Assembly: GCF_003352045.1 (NCBI RefSeq)
Contig: NZ_CP025815.1
Span: 558,001-622,000 of the forward strand
Reading direction: 5' to 3'
From: Sulfitobacter sp. JL08
GTDB lineage: Bacteria; Pseudomonadota; Alphaproteobacteria; Rhodobacterales; Rhodobacteraceae
Length of the DNA: 64,000 bases
A program made the position numbers and the translations under genes. The notes beneath the pieces were generated by a model. It was given only the letters and a program-made list of their open reading frames with translations, had not been told where the DNA came from and made no database searches. Positions 8,099 to 17,865 of this stretch are shown in pieces. How positions within the stretch are numbered: the stretch's first letter is position 1; every line of letters starts with the position of its first letter.

Positions 8099-8563
8099 AT
8101 GTCCCTGAAATCTGGCTTCCAGTACGCATTGCACCGGCGCGCCCGGTTCGGCAGCCGTTATGGGGCTGCTGCCGGGATATTCCTGTTGCTGGTGCAACTG
8201 TTTTCACCGCTGGTCGCGCAAGCGTCGAACGGTGGCGTCTGGATGACGATTTGCAGCGAGTTTGGCGCAGTCGAGGTGCTGGTCGAAACCGATGCCAGCC
8301 AAGACAGAAACGTGCCGGATTGCCCGGTTTGCGCCTTGTGCGCGTTGAGTCAGGCTGTTGCGCCAGAGCAGAAAAGCGAATTTGGCCCGTTTGGTGCGAT
8401 GGCATTGCAGCTGACGCCCAAAACGCCCGACCCCGTTGTAAGAAACACTGCGCAATTCTGGCCCGATAGCCGCGGGCCCCCTATGGGCAAAGCAGATGCA
8501 GCATATCAACCAAGTTGCGCGCCCATGGTGTCGTCAACCCAAGAAGTGGGAGCGGCAACATGA
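8099..8563 (+). CDS. Small exported or membrane protein preceding nosR (DUF2946-like)
   Basis: 154 residues. One hydrophobic segment (about 23-42, YGAAAGIFLLLVQLFSPLVA) reads as a signal or anchor. A CPVCALC motif follows at about residue 75. A single N-terminal helix and a CPxC motif resemble DUF2946 proteins found near copper and nitrogen-oxide genes; I treat this as tentative. Its stop overlaps the nosR ATG (ATGA), so it is the first gene of the nos transcript. A metal-binding or assembly role is possible because NosZ is a copper enzyme. Confidence 0.6.
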   Translation: MSLKSGFQYALHRRARFGSRYGAAAGIFLLLVQLFSPLVAQASNGGVWMTICSEFGAVEVLVETDASQDRNVPDCPVCALCALSQAVAPEQKSEFGPFGAMALQLTPKTPDPVVRNTAQFWPDSRGPPMGKADAAYQPSCAPMVSSTQEVGAAT

Positions 8564-10740
8564 CAGCCATGCGTGCCACAAGAGGCTGGTTTACAGCCTT
8601 GATAATCATCATCTCGGCATTTTTTGCCGCGACCCTGCCAGCCCAAGCGGAAACGCTGGCCAGCTTCCTTCCAAAACTTGATCCGACCCAGATGCATCCG
8701 GAGGCCGACGCCTTTGGCCCGGTGCGTGATGATATCGCCGTGGCACCGGTCCTCAAGGGTGGCGAAACTGTCGCCTGGGCCTTTTTGACATCCGATTTTG
8801 TCGGCACGACAGGGTATTCGGGCAAGCCGATCCATGTGGTTGCGGCAATTGATGCAGACGCGGTTCTGACGGGCGTAGAACTGGTCAAGCACTCTGAACC
8901 TATCGTGCTGATTGGTATTCCCAATTCGAAGATAACGGCGCTGACCGAAGGTTACAAAGGTCTTGATCTCAAGGCCGAAGCCGCATCGGGTGGTGATGCG
9001 CATGATCTGGATATCATCTCTGGTGCGACAGTGACGATCATGATCATAGACGACAGTCTTGTGCGCGCCGGGATCAAGGTTGCGCGGGCGCTGGCGCTGG
9101 GCGGGCTTGCACCGCATCAGGCCGAAGGACCACGGCGCGAACTGGATATGGCGCAGGACGAGATTTACGACTGGACCACCTTGTCCGGCGACGGATCGGT
9201 GCGCCGCCTGACGCTGGACGTTGGGCAGGTGAATGCCGCGTTTGAGGCAACAGGCGATGCCCGTGCCATCAAACGCCCGGAACCGGGCGATGCAGAAGAA
9301 ACCTTTATCGACATGCATCTGGCGCTTGTTTCGGTACCGTCCATTGGCCGGTCGCTGCTGGGAGAGGCCGAATACAAAAACCTGAAAAACTGGCTAGAAG
9401 ACGGCGAACACGCCATTCTGGTGCTTGGTCGCGGCTCTTATTCGTTCAAAGGCTCTGGGTATGTCCGGGGCGGCATTTTCGACCGGATTCAGATGATCCA
9501 GGGCGACAATTCGGTTCGTTTCTTTGACAAACAACAAAGACGTCTGGGCAGTCTGGCGGCGCCGGATGCACCCAGTTTTACAGAACTTGATATCTTCAAA
9601 ATCCCTGCCGACGCGGAATTCGATCCGACCGAACCGTTTCGCCTGCAACTTTTGGTGCAGCGTGCCATCGGTGCGGTTGAAAAGACGTTTCTGACATTTG
9701 ATCTGGGCTATACCCTGCCCAAGAGATATCTGTTGCCGCTGCCCGCGACCGCCGCACCGCTGGTCGAAGATGCCAGCGCCGAAGCAGCGGCCAAGGCGGC
9801 GCTGTGGCAACGCATCTGGCGCGACCGGATTGTCGAAATCGTGATCCTTGGCGTGATGCTATTAACGCTGACGGGAATCTTTTTCTTCCAATTTCAGGCG
9901 ACCGCCAACCCGCGGGTGTTCTATTGGGTGCGGATCGGATTTCTGACGATGAGCCTGTTTTTCATCGGGTGGTATGCCAATGCGCAATTGTCGGTCGTCA
10001 ACCTGATGGCGCTGGCCGGATCTCTGCGCAGCGGTTTCACATGGGATGCCTTCCTGCTTGATCCGCTGGTTTTCATCCAGTGGTTCGCCATCGCCGCGGC
10101 CCTGCTGTTCTGGGGTCGCGGAGCCTATTGTGGCTGGTTGTGCCCGTTTGGTGCGCTGCAGGAACTGACCAACCAGATCGCGCGCGCGCTGAAACTGCCC
10201 CAATGGGAAGTGCCATGGGGTCTGCACGAGCGTCTGTGGCCAATCAAGTACATGATATTCCTGGGCCTCTTTGGTGTGTCGCTGGCATCGATCCCGCTGG
10301 CAGAACAGCTGGCCGAAGTGGAGCCCTTCAAAACGGCGATCATCCTGAAATTCGTGCGCGACTGGCCGTTTGTCGTGTTCGCCGTCAGCCTTCTGGTCAT
10401 CGGCCTGTTCGTGGAACGGTTTTACTGCCGCTACCTTTGCCCGCTGGGCGGTGCGCTTGCGATCCCCGCACGGATGCGGATGTTTGATTGGCTGCGCCGC
10501 TACAAGGAATGCGGCAGCCCGTGCCAGACCTGTGCCAACGAATGCCCGGTTCAGGCAATCCACCCCACCGGCGAAATTAACCCCAACGAATGCGTCAACT
10601 GTCTGCACTGCCAGGTGCTTTACCAGTCTGATGCCAAATGCCCGGTCGTGATCCGGCAACTGAAACGACGCGCCGCTGTCGGAAAGGTCAGCGACGATAT
10701 TCTGAAAAAAGGCCCGCCCCAAAAGCCGGCTGAAACCTAA
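8560..10740 (+). CDS. nosR: NosR, flavin- and Fe-S-containing electron donor/regulator for N2O reduction
   Basis: 726 residues from the ATG at 8560. This start is preferred over an in-frame TTG at 8515 because it overlaps the upstream stop as ATGA, has GGGAG upstream, and begins directly with the signal segment WFTALIIIISAFFAATLPAQA. Domains: a periplasmic FMN-binding domain with the SGATVT flavinylation motif (about 165), a long periplasmic region, then membrane helices from about 430. Two CxxxCP motifs (CGWLCPFG, CRYLCPLG) follow, then a ferredoxin-like tail with CxxCxxxCP and CxxCxxC cysteines. NosR passes quinol electrons to NosZ and is needed for nosZ expression. NosX, the flavin transferase that loads it, is encoded at the end of the operon. 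Confidence 0.95.
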   Translation: MTAMRATRGWFTALIIIISAFFAATLPAQAETLASFLPKLDPTQMHPEADAFGPVRDDIAVAPVLKGGETVAWAFLTSDFVGTTGYSGKPIHVVAAIDADAVLTGVELVKHSEPIVLIGIPNSKITALTEGYKGLDLKAEAASGGDAHDLDIISGATVTIMIIDDSLVRAGIKVARALALGGLAPHQAEGPRRELDMAQDEIYDWTTLSGDGSVRRLTLDVGQVNAAFEATGDARAIKRPEPGDAEETFIDMHLALVSVPSIGRSLLGEAEYKNLKNWLEDGEHAILVLGRGSYSFKGSGYVRGGIFDRIQMIQGDNSVRFFDKQQRRLGSLAAPDAPSFTELDIFKIPADAEFDPTEPFRLQLLVQRAIGAVEKTFLTFDLGYTLPKRYLLPLPATAAPLVEDASAEAAAKAALWQRIWRDRIVEIVILGVMLLTLTGIFFFQFQATANPRVFYWVRIGFLTMSLFFIGWYANAQLSVVNLMALAGSLRSGFTWDAFLLDPLVFIQWFAIAAALLFWGRGAYCGWLCPFGALQELTNQIARALKLPQWEVPWGLHERLWPIKYMIFLGLFGVSLASIPLAEQLAEVEPFKTAIILKFVRDWPFVVFAVSLLVIGLFVERFYCRYLCPLGGALAIPARMRMFDWLRRYKECGSPCQTCANECPVQAIHPTGEINPNECVNCLHCQVLYQSDAKCPVVIRQLKRRAAVGKVSDDILKKGPPQKPAET

Positions 10741-10761
10741 ACTTCAAAGGAGGACTACATA

Positions 10762-12675
10762 ATGTCAAAATCTTTCAAGGAACTCGCCCTGACACGGCGC
10801 GCCATGCTGGGCGCGACCGCAACGGGCGCAATGCTGGCCGGAACCGGCATCGGCGGCAGTCTGATGAACAGTGCGGGCACCGCGGCGCAGGCATCGGGCA
10901 AGATCAACCTCGAACCCGGCGAGCTGGACGAGTATTACGGCTTCTGGTCATCCGGCCAGACCGGCGAACTGCGCATTCTGGGCTTTCCGTCCATGCGCGA
11001 ACTGATGCGGGTGCCGGTGTTCAACCGCTGCTCGGCCACCGGTTGGGGCCAGACCAACGAAAGCCTGAAGGTGCTGACCGAGGGCCTGCTGCCCGAAACC
11101 AAGGAATTCCTCGCTGCGAATGGCAAGGTTACCTATGACAACGGTGACTTGCACCATCCGCACATGTCTTTCACCGATGGTACCTATGACGGGCGCTATC
11201 TGTTCATGAACGACAAGGCCAACACGCGCGTTGCCCGAGTGCGCTGTGACGTGATGAAATGCGACAAGATCATCGAAATTCCGAACGCGCATGACATCCA
11301 CGGCATGCGCCCGCAGAAATATCCGCGCACCGGTTATGTTTTTGCCAATGGCGAACACGAAGCGCCGCTGGTCAACGACGGCAAGGTGTTGGACGATCCG
11401 TCGCAATACGTGAACATCTTCACCGCCATCGACGGTGACGAAATGACCATTTCGTGGCAGGTGATCGTGTCGGGGAACCTTGACAACACAGATTGCGACT
11501 ATCAGGGCAAATACGCCTTTTCGACCAGCTACAACTCGGAAATGGGTATGAATCTGGCCGAAATGACATCTAACGAGATGGATCATGTGGTCGTGTTCAA
11601 CATCAAGGCAATCGAGGAAGGCGTGGCCAATGGCGACGTGCAGGTTCTGAACGGCGTGCCTGTGATTGACGGGCGCAAGGGCCAGAACAAGAACTACACA
11701 CGCTACATCCCGATCCCGAACAGTCCACACGGCTGTAACACCGCGCCTGACGGCAAGCACGTCATGATCAACGGCAAGCTGTCACCGACAGTTTCGGTGA
11801 TCGACGTGACCAAGGTTGATGCCCTGTTCGAAAGCGATGCCGACCCCAGATCGTGCATCGTCGCAGAGCCACAGCTGGGTCTTGGGCCGCTTCACACCGC
11901 GTTCGATGGCAAGGGCAACGCCTTTACCACGCTGTTTCTGGACAGCCAGATCGTCAAGTGGAACATCGACAAGGCGTTGCGCGCCTATGCTGGCGAAGAT
12001 GTCGATCCGATCGAACAGAAGGTCGATGTGCATTACCAGCCCGGTCACAATTCTACCTCGATGGGCGAAACCAAAGAGGCCGATGGCAAGTGGCTGATTT
12101 CGATGAACAAGTTCTCGAAAGACAGGTTCCTGAACACCGGGCCGCTGAAACCCGAAAATGAACAGGTGATCGACCTGTCCGAAAGCGAGTTGCGGGTTGT
12201 CCATGACGGGCCAACCTTTGCGGAACCACATGACAGTATCATCGTGCGGGCGGATATCGTGAACCCGGTTGATGTATGGGATCGTGCCGATCCGATGTGG
12301 GAAGACGCCCGCAAGCAGGCCGAAGCCGATGGCGTCGATCTGGATTGGGGACATGAAGAGATCATCCGCGACGGGAACAAGGTCCGGGTCTATATGTCCT
12401 CGGTCGCACCGGAATTCTCAATGGAGAAATTCACCGTGCAGGAAGGCGATGAAGTCACAATCTATGTCACCAACATGGACGATGTTGACGATGTCACCCA
12501 CGGGTTCTGTCTGGCCAACTTTGGCGTCGCAATGGAAGTCGGGCCGCAGGCGACAGCATCGGTGACCTTCACCGCAGCAAGACCGGGTGTGCACTGGTAC
12601 TATTGCCAGTGGTTCTGCCACGCGCTGCACATGGAAATGCGCGGCCGCATGTTCGTCGAACCGCGGGCAAGCTGA
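10762..12675 (+). CDS. nosZ: Nitrous-oxide reductase, clade I (Tat-exported)
   Basis: 637 residues. The N-terminus has a twin-arginine signal ([13 protein letters not shown], Arg12-Arg13), which marks the clade I form. A seven-bladed propeller carries the CuZ histidines, for example DLHHPHMS and NAHDIHG. The C-terminal cupredoxin domain has the CuA ligands Cys615, Cys619, His623 and Met626 in [12 protein letters not shown]. The enzyme reduces N2O to N2 in the periplasm. A strong AAAGGAGG site precedes the ATG, as expected for the most abundant product of the operon. Length and all visible ligands are intact, so it should be functional. Confidence 0.97.
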   Translation: MSKSFKELALTRRAMLGATATGAMLAGTGIGGSLMNSAGTAAQASGKINLEPGELDEYYGFWSSGQTGELRILGFPSMRELMRVPVFNRCSATGWGQTNESLKVLTEGLLPETKEFLAANGKVTYDNGDLHHPHMSFTDGTYDGRYLFMNDKANTRVARVRCDVMKCDKIIEIPNAHDIHGMRPQKYPRTGYVFANGEHEAPLVNDGKVLDDPSQYVNIFTAIDGDEMTISWQVIVSGNLDNTDCDYQGKYAFSTSYNSEMGMNLAEMTSNEMDHVVVFNIKAIEEGVANGDVQVLNGVPVIDGRKGQNKNYTRYIPIPNSPHGCNTAPDGKHVMINGKLSPTVSVIDVTKVDALFESDADPRSCIVAEPQLGLGPLHTAFDGKGNAFTTLFLDSQIVKWNIDKALRAYAGEDVDPIEQKVDVHYQPGHNSTSMGETKEADGKWLISMNKFSKDRFLNTGPLKPENEQVIDLSESELRVVHDGPTFAEPHDSIIVRADIVNPVDVWDRADPMWEDARKQAEADGVDLDWGHEEIIRDGNKVRVYMSSVAPEFSMEKFTVQEGDEVTIYVTNMDDVDDVTHGFCLANFGVAMEVGPQATASVTFTAARPGVHWYYCQWFCHALHMEMRGRMFVEPRAS

Positions 12676-12678
12676 ATC

Positions 12679-13938
12679 ATGCGCTGGCCCCTGACCTTTG
12701 CACTGGTTCTGACTGCTTTGCCGCTTTGGGCGGCCGAGTGGGATGTACCGGCGCGCACGGGGGCCATCGCTGAAACTCTGACCCGGGCCGCACCGGGCGA
12801 CACTTTGCTCTTGCGGCCCGGCACCTATTTCGAAACCGTTGTGCTGGACAAACCCGTTACGCTTGACGGGCAGGGCCACGCCACGCTGGACGGCGGCGGA
12901 CACGGCAGCGTTGTCACCGTGACGGTGCCTGATGTGGTGGTACAGGATCTGACCATCGTGGGGTCCGGATCTGATCACGAAACCATCGATTCCGGTGTGC
13001 AGCTTACAGCTGGTGCAACCGGCGCCATTGTCCGCAACAACGTTTTGCTGGGCAATCTTTACGGCGTCGACATCCATGGCGCGCGCGATGCCCGGGTCGC
13101 CGATAACCGCATAGAAGGCCGACAGGATCGTCGCATGAACGACCGTGGCAACGGCATCTATGTCTGGAACGCACCGGGCGCAGTGGTTGAAGGCAACGAC
13201 GTGCGCTGGGGTCGGGATGGTATTTTTGTCAACTCATCCAAGCGCAACATTTTCACCGGCAACCGCTTTCGCGATCTGCGTTTTGCCGTGCATTACATGT
13301 ATGCGAACCAATCCGAAGTGTCCGGAAACGTGTCGATCGGCAACGATCTGGGCTATGCGGTGATGTTTTCCAAGCGGGTCAAGGTGACCAACAACCTGTC
13401 ACTGAACGACCGCGAACATGGCATCATGATGAATTACACCAACAATTCGGAAATCACCGGTAACGTCGTTCGAAACGGAAAAAACCGCTGTGCGTTTCTG
13501 TACAATTCCAACAAGAACACCTTTTCCGGCAACTGGTTTGAACGCTGTGATATCGGCATTCATTTCACCGCCGGATCTGCTGACAACGAAATCACCGGCA
13601 ACGCGTTTGTCGGCAACAGGACGCAGGTGAAATATGTCAGCACCAAATGGGACGAATGGTCAAAAGACGGGGAGGGCAATTTCTGGAGCGATTTTGCCGC
13701 CTATGATCTGGATGGTGACGGTGTCGCTGATACCGCCTATCGTCCGAATGACAGTATGGATCACGTTTTGTGGACGCAGCCCGCTGCCAAGTTGTTGCTT
13801 GGCTCGCCCGCAGTCCAGTTGGTCAGATGGTCACAGGCCGCGTTTCCGGCCCTGCTGCCCGGCGGGGTGATCGACAGTTTCCCAAAAATGAACGCTGACA
13901 TGCCGGCGGTAAATGAACAGGTGCCCAATGAAGGATGA
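12679..13938 (+). CDS. nosD: NosD, periplasmic copper-site maturation protein
   Basis: 419 residues with a signal peptide (LTFALVLTALPLWAAEW). The body is a right-handed beta-helix of CASH/PbH1 repeats, visible as repeated N-x-G, G-N and G-V-x-I elements between about 60 and 330. NosD works with the NosFY ABC transporter to build the CuZ cluster of NosZ. It starts 3 bases after nosZ and overlaps nosF. Confidence 0.95.
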   Translation: MRWPLTFALVLTALPLWAAEWDVPARTGAIAETLTRAAPGDTLLLRPGTYFETVVLDKPVTLDGQGHATLDGGGHGSVVTVTVPDVVVQDLTIVGSGSDHETIDSGVQLTAGATGAIVRNNVLLGNLYGVDIHGARDARVADNRIEGRQDRRMNDRGNGIYVWNAPGAVVEGNDVRWGRDGIFVNSSKRNIFTGNRFRDLRFAVHYMYANQSEVSGNVSIGNDLGYAVMFSKRVKVTNNLSLNDREHGIMMNYTNNSEITGNVVRNGKNRCAFLYNSNKNTFSGNWFERCDIGIHFTAGSADNEITGNAFVGNRTQVKYVSTKWDEWSKDGEGNFWSDFAAYDLDGDGVADTAYRPNDSMDHVLWTQPAAKLLLGSPAVQLVRWSQAAFPALLPGGVIDSFPKMNADMPAVNEQVPNEG

Positions 13939-14827
13939 AACGCTGATAATCCGGTCAGTCTGTAAAACGCGCGGAAAGATGCAGGTGCTGAACGAAATCG
14001 ATCTGCGTGTTGGCGCGGGTGAACGTGTGGCTTTGCTGGGGCACAACGGCGCTGGAAAATCAACACTGATCAAGCTGATCCTTGGCCTGACATCCCTGGA
14101 CAGCGGCGAAATTTCGATCAACGGGGCCCGCCCCGGAAGCTGCGCGGGACGCGCCGCCGTCGCCTTTCTGCCCGAGTCTGTGAATTTCCATCCGACGCTG
14201 ACAGGCCGAGAGCAACTGACGTTGTTTGCGCGCCTGACAGGCGGGCCCAAGCCCGATATCGAAGCGCTGTTGCAGCGGGTCGGGCTGGCCGGTGCCACCG
14301 ACAACCGCATCGGGACCTATTCCAAGGGCATGCGGCAGCGTCTGGGTCTGGCCCAGGTTCTGCTTGGCACACCCAAGGTTGCATTGCTGGACGAACCGAC
14401 CAGCGGGCTTGATCCGATTTCGCGTCAGGATCTTTATGCCATTATCGATGAACTGGCGGCGCAAGGCACTGCTGTCCTGATCGCCAGCCACGCCCTGACC
14501 GAGGTCGAGGCCCAGACGGACCGCATCGCGATTCTGCGTCAGGGCGTCAAGGTTGCGGATGACACGCTGGCCAACCTGTCGCGTGTGGCAGGCCTGCCAA
14601 CGCGGCTGCGCATTCTGGTACGGGACGGGCAGGCGGACCAGATCGCACATGCGACTGGGGGCACGCGGATCAACGGCGCATCGGTCGAGCTTTACTGTCA
14701 GGCGGACCGCAAGATGGAAGAACTGCGCCGGATCGCGGCGATGGGCGACACGGTGGCCGATATCGAAATGATCCCGCCGCGCCTTGAAGACTTGTACCGG
14801 CACTATGCAAAAGGGGAAAACACATGA
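13928..14827 (+). CDS. nosF: NosF, ATPase of the Nos maturation ABC transporter
   Basis: About 299 residues from the ATG at 13928; another ATG lies 15 bases earlier, but the later one gives the usual NosF N-terminus (MKDETLIIRSV) and overlaps nosD by only 11 bases. Walker A is GHNGAGKST, the signature is YSKGMRQRL, and Walker B is VALLDEPTSGLDP. It drives NosY and couples to NosD for copper-sulfur cluster assembly. Confidence 0.94.
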   Translation: MKDETLIIRSVCKTRGKMQVLNEIDLRVGAGERVALLGHNGAGKSTLIKLILGLTSLDSGEISINGARPGSCAGRAAVAFLPESVNFHPTLTGREQLTLFARLTGGPKPDIEALLQRVGLAGATDNRIGTYSKGMRQRLGLAQVLLGTPKVALLDEPTSGLDPISRQDLYAIIDELAAQGTAVLIASHALTEVEAQTDRIAILRQGVKVADDTLANLSRVAGLPTRLRILVRDGQADQIAHATGGTRINGASVELYCQADRKMEELRRIAAMGDTVADIEMIPPRLEDLYRHYAKGENT

Positions 14828-15648
14828 TCCCAAGGGTTTTTGCCATTGCCAGCGCCGAAATGCTGATCTTGCGGCGGAATTGGTGGCTGGTGCTGGCCAC
14901 CGCGATTATGGTTCTTTTCGCGTTGGCGCTGACCTTTGCCGGGTCCGCGCCGACGGGTACGCTTGGCGTCGATATGCTGACGGTATCTGTATCGTCGATG
15001 ACCACGCTGGCCGTATACCTTGCGCCGCTTCTGGCACTGATGATCGCATTTGACACGATCGCCGGAGAGCGGGACCGCGGCACACTGGGTTTGCTGCTGG
15101 CCTATCCGGCCGGGCGGGGCGAGATTTTGATCGGCAAGTTTCTGGCGCATCTGGCTGCCCTCGGGATTGCGACCTGCATTGGCTTGGGCAGCGCGGGTGT
15201 TGTTGCCGCACTGGCGGGCGGAGCCGGAAGCGAAAGTGTGCTGGCCCTGTTCCGTCTGATCGTGACGGCCACGCTGTTGGGGGCGGTGTTTGTCCTGCTT
15301 GGATACGCGCTGTCGTCACTGGCGAAATCGCCCGCTGCCGCTGCCGGTCTGGCTGCCGGGCTTTGGCTGGTGTTTGTGGTTTTGTTTGATCTGGGCCTGT
15401 TGGGCGCGGTGGTTCTGGATGACGGTGGCGTCTTTACCCAGAAGATTTTTCCATGGGTTATGGTCGCAAATCCGGCTGATGCCTTCCGGGTCTGGAATGT
15501 AGCTGCCTCGGACGGTGTGGCGCTTGCAAGTGGTATGGCCGGAGCGGCGCAGATGCTACCGGTCTGGGCCGCCCCCCTGTCACTGTTAAGCTGGCCGCTT
15601 TTGGGGTTCGGATTGGCCTGCGCTGCCTTCAGACGGGTCGAGCCATGA
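14824..15648 (+). CDS. nosY: NosY, permease of the Nos maturation ABC transporter
   Basis: 274 residues with about six membrane helices. The loop DTIAGERDRGTLGLLLAYP is the hallmark of ABC-2 type permeases such as NosY. It overlaps nosF (ATGA) and nosL (ATGA), so translation is coupled. The transported species is thought to be a sulfur donor for CuZ. Confidence 0.94.
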   Translation: MIPRVFAIASAEMLILRRNWWLVLATAIMVLFALALTFAGSAPTGTLGVDMLTVSVSSMTTLAVYLAPLLALMIAFDTIAGERDRGTLGLLLAYPAGRGEILIGKFLAHLAALGIATCIGLGSAGVVAALAGGAGSESVLALFRLIVTATLLGAVFVLLGYALSSLAKSPAAAAGLAAGLWLVFVVLFDLGLLGAVVLDDGGVFTQKIFPWVMVANPADAFRVWNVAASDGVALASGMAGAAQMLPVWAAPLSLLSWPLLGFGLACAAFRRVEP

Positions 15649-16160
15649 AACACCTGATCCTGATCCCGATACTCGCATTTGCCGCCTGCAAGGAAGAGAC
15701 AATCGCCATTCCCGATCCGGTTCCACTGACCCAGGAAGCGCTGAGTTATTTCTGCCAGATGAACATTTCCGAACATGGCGGGCCAAAAGGACAGATCCAT
15801 CTGGCCGGAATGGAGCAGCCGATTTTCTTTGCTCAGGTGCGCGATCTAATTGCCTATGTGAAAAGCCCGGAAAGGGACGCCCCTATCAAGGTGGTTTATG
15901 TCAGCGATATGGGCGTGGCGCCATCCTGGGACCAGCCCGGTATCGGCAACTGGATCGTGGCTGACACCGCGGTTTTTGTGGTCGGAGCGGGGGTTGCAGG
16001 TGGGATGGGCGCGCCCGAAATCGTGCCGTTCGCCGATGCGACTGCGGCCGAGGCGTTCATTGCCACCTACGGAGGCGAGGCGGTGACTTTCGGATCAATA
16101 CCAGACGACGCGGCCCTTGGGCCGGTCGACCTTGAACAGCCACTGGAGACACCCGCATGA
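15645..16160 (+). CDS. nosL: NosL, copper-chaperone lipoprotein
   Basis: 171 residues. The N-terminus is a lipoprotein signal with the lipobox ending at Cys15 (LAFAAC). The copper-binding CxM element is in YFCQMNISEHGGPKGQIHL. NosL delivers Cu(I) to NosZ on the periplasmic side. It overlaps nosY and nosX by ATGA, as in other alphaproteobacterial nos operons. Confidence 0.93.
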   Translation: MKHLILIPILAFAACKEETIAIPDPVPLTQEALSYFCQMNISEHGGPKGQIHLAGMEQPIFFAQVRDLIAYVKSPERDAPIKVVYVSDMGVAPSWDQPGIGNWIVADTAVFVVGAGVAGGMGAPEIVPFADATAAEAFIATYGGEAVTFGSIPDDAALGPVDLEQPLETPA

Positions 16161-17062
16161 CCCAGACACTGTCCCGCCGCCGGTTTCTGACCATTTCTGC
16201 GGCCTGCACATTGTGTGCCACACAAGCTCAGGCCACAGAAGTTGTTCGCTGGCAGGGCCGCGCTCTTGGCGCTGGCGCCTCGATGCAGTTAAGCGGGCTG
16301 TCCCAGCATCAGGCGCACCCGGTGATCCGCGCGGTCGAGCAGGAATTGAACCGGCTGGAAAACATCTTCAGCCTGTATCGTGACGGATCCGAAATCGTCA
16401 GGCTCAACACCAGCGGGCAACTTGCCGCGCCCTCGGCCGATTTATTGCATGTGCTCAGCCTGTCCGGGTCGATGAATGCGGCAACCTTGGGTGCATTTGA
16501 TCCCACCGTTCAGCCGGTCTGGCGTGCATTGGCCAAGGGCGATGATCCCGCATCGGCACGATCTGCGGTTGGATGGCAGCATGTTGAATTCGATGCCGGC
16601 ATGGTGCGCTTCACGCGTGCGGACATGGCGCTGACCCTGAACGGGATTGCCCAAGGCTATATCACTGACCGGATTGCGGCATTGCTGCGTGATCGCGGGC
16701 TGGACAATGTGCTGATCGACATGGGTGAAATCGCCGCGATAGGCCCAAGACCCGATGGCCGTGACTGGCGGGCGGGGGTCAGCCAGCCTGACGGCAGGAT
16801 TGTGCACCATGTGGCGCTGCGCGATCGCGCAATTGCAACTTCGGCGCCTGATGGAACGATTTTCCCAACGGCGGATAACGCAGGTCACATTATTGATCCG
16901 ACAGCAATATTGAACGGTACGCAACACAAGCTTGTTTCGGTCAGCGCCCCTTCTGCCGCTGTGGCAGACGGGCTGTCGACAGCCTGTTGCCTGCTGGTTG
17001 CAGATGCCGCGCGCGCTGCGGTAGCGGCCTTTGGCGGCGCTGAAATCGAAGTCATGCTATAA
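16157..17062 (+). CDS. nosX: NosX, ApbE-type FAD:protein FMN transferase
   Basis: 301 residues with a Tat-like signal (LSRRRFLTISA). The ApbE fold is indicated by LNRLENIFSLYRDGSEI near residue 60, LNGIAQGYITDRIA, and DMGEIAAIGPRPDG, which holds FAD and Mg. It attaches FMN to the threonine of NosR in the periplasm. Last gene of the nos operon; the next gene has its own EcfG promoter. Confidence 0.93.
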   Translation: MTQTLSRRRFLTISAACTLCATQAQATEVVRWQGRALGAGASMQLSGLSQHQAHPVIRAVEQELNRLENIFSLYRDGSEIVRLNTSGQLAAPSADLLHVLSLSGSMNAATLGAFDPTVQPVWRALAKGDDPASARSAVGWQHVEFDAGMVRFTRADMALTLNGIAQGYITDRIAALLRDRGLDNVLIDMGEIAAIGPRPDGRDWRAGVSQPDGRIVHHVALRDRAIATSAPDGTIFPTADNAGHIIDPTAILNGTQHKLVSVSAPSAAVADGLSTACCLLVADAARAAVAAFGGAEIEVML

Positions 17063-17126
17063 CAGACAAACGGTTTGCCGGAACATGTCGGGAAGTCGTG
17101 TCGCTTTTCCCCGCACCAATTGGCAT

Positions 17127-17152
17127 GGAACCCAAGGGACAGATTGCGCGTT
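17127..17152 (+). promoter_or_regulatory. EcfG-type stress promoter (GGAAC-N17-CGTT)
   Basis: Exact -35 GGAAC and -10 CGTT elements with a 17-base spacer, about 110 bases before the small PLDc_N gene. It agrees with the EcfG consensus known from alphaproteobacteria. EcfG itself is encoded 3 kb away. Confidence 0.75.
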
Positions 17153-17263
17153 GTAACAGGGATGTGCCGGACAAAAGCAAAGCGAACTGCCCTGCATTAC
17201 ATGCGGCGTGTTTCACCTTCTGGTCCGATGCAACAAAGCCATTCGGCAAAAAAGGAGAAGAAA

Positions 17264-17455
17264 ATGGTGGAAATCACTGGAGTTGGCGGACTGATTGTTC
17301 TGGTTCTGGACATCTGGGCCATAATATCAATCGTCGGATCGGGCGCATCGACGGGCAAGAAGGTGCTTTGGACCTTGCTGGTGCTTATTCTGCCGATCCT
17401 CGGGTTCATTATCTGGCTGTTCGCGGGTCCGCGTTCTACGCCGGGTCGCGCCTGA
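17264..17455 (+). CDS. Small PLDc_N-type membrane protein
   Basis: 63 residues from the ATG at 17264, which has AAAGGAGAAG upstream; longer in-frame starts have no such site. Two hydrophobic helices flank a short basic turn: LIVLVLDIWAIISIVGSG, then KKVLWTLLVLILPILGFIIW, ending FAGPR. This is the phospholipase-D-nuclease N-terminal (PLDc_N) membrane fold found as stand-alone stress proteins. An EcfG promoter precedes it and a strong terminator follows. Confidence 0.8.
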   Translation: MVEITGVGGLIVLVLDIWAIISIVGSGASTGKKVLWTLLVLILPILGFIIWLFAGPRSTPGRA

Positions 17456-17470
17456 CGTGCCAAGCGGATG

Positions 17471-17502
17471 GACCGCATTGATCTGATCAATGCGGTCTTT
17501 TT
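17471..17502 (+). terminator. Rho-independent terminator after the PLDc_N gene
   Basis: GACCGCATTGATC pairs with GATCAATGCGGTC as a 13-base perfect inverted repeat, followed by five T. It ends the plus-strand transcript; the tail of the convergent minus-strand gene runs into it. Confidence 0.85.
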
Positions 17503-17861
17503 GCGCGCCGCTGATCCGCGGATAATCCGGCATTGAGGCCAAACACGAATGCTTCGGCCAAAGGCGGCAGGTCCGCTGCACGGTTTGCGTTTTCGGAACT
17601 GTGCGATGTGGCTGTTGACGCAGGTGTCTGATCGGATGAAGATAGGACAATGCCAATGCAAACCAATCCGACGCCTACATAGGCGCTGCCGATAATCGTC
17701 GCCGCGAACAGGGGCGACTGCATTTGCGCCAGAAGCATCCACGCTGCAGAGGTCAGAAATCCTGCGCCCACGATGATAAGGGCCGTTGCGCCTGCCCCTA
17801 GCGCGGCGCGCCGGGCCGCATGGGCCGAGCGCGCCTTGAGATGATCAATAACTCCGGTCAT
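17487..17861 (-). CDS. Phage-holin-like/DUF1469 (YqjE-type) membrane protein
   Basis: 124 residues from the ATG at 17861, chosen because it sits 4 bases after the upstream DUF883 stop. Two long hydrophobic segments (about 22-45 and 52-75) follow a short basic N-terminus (MTGVIDHLKARSAHAARRAAL). This matches the YqjE-like "phage holin family" proteins that are normally encoded next to an ElaB/YqjD (DUF883) protein, as here. Probably part of the EcfG regulon through the promoter at 18243-18267. Confidence 0.7.
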   Translation of the reverse strand: MTGVIDHLKARSAHAARRAALGAGATALIIVGAGFLTSAAWMLLAQMQSPLFAATIIGSAYVGVGLVCIGIVLSSSDQTPASTATSHSSENANRAADLPPLAEAFVFGLNAGLSADQRRAKRPH

Positions 17862-17865
17862 GTCT

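Noticed and set aside
8515-8559. Extended TTG start for nosR
   Set aside because: The ATG at 8560 has a ribosome site and the ATGA overlap; the extension would overlap the upstream gene by 49 bases and precede the signal peptide.
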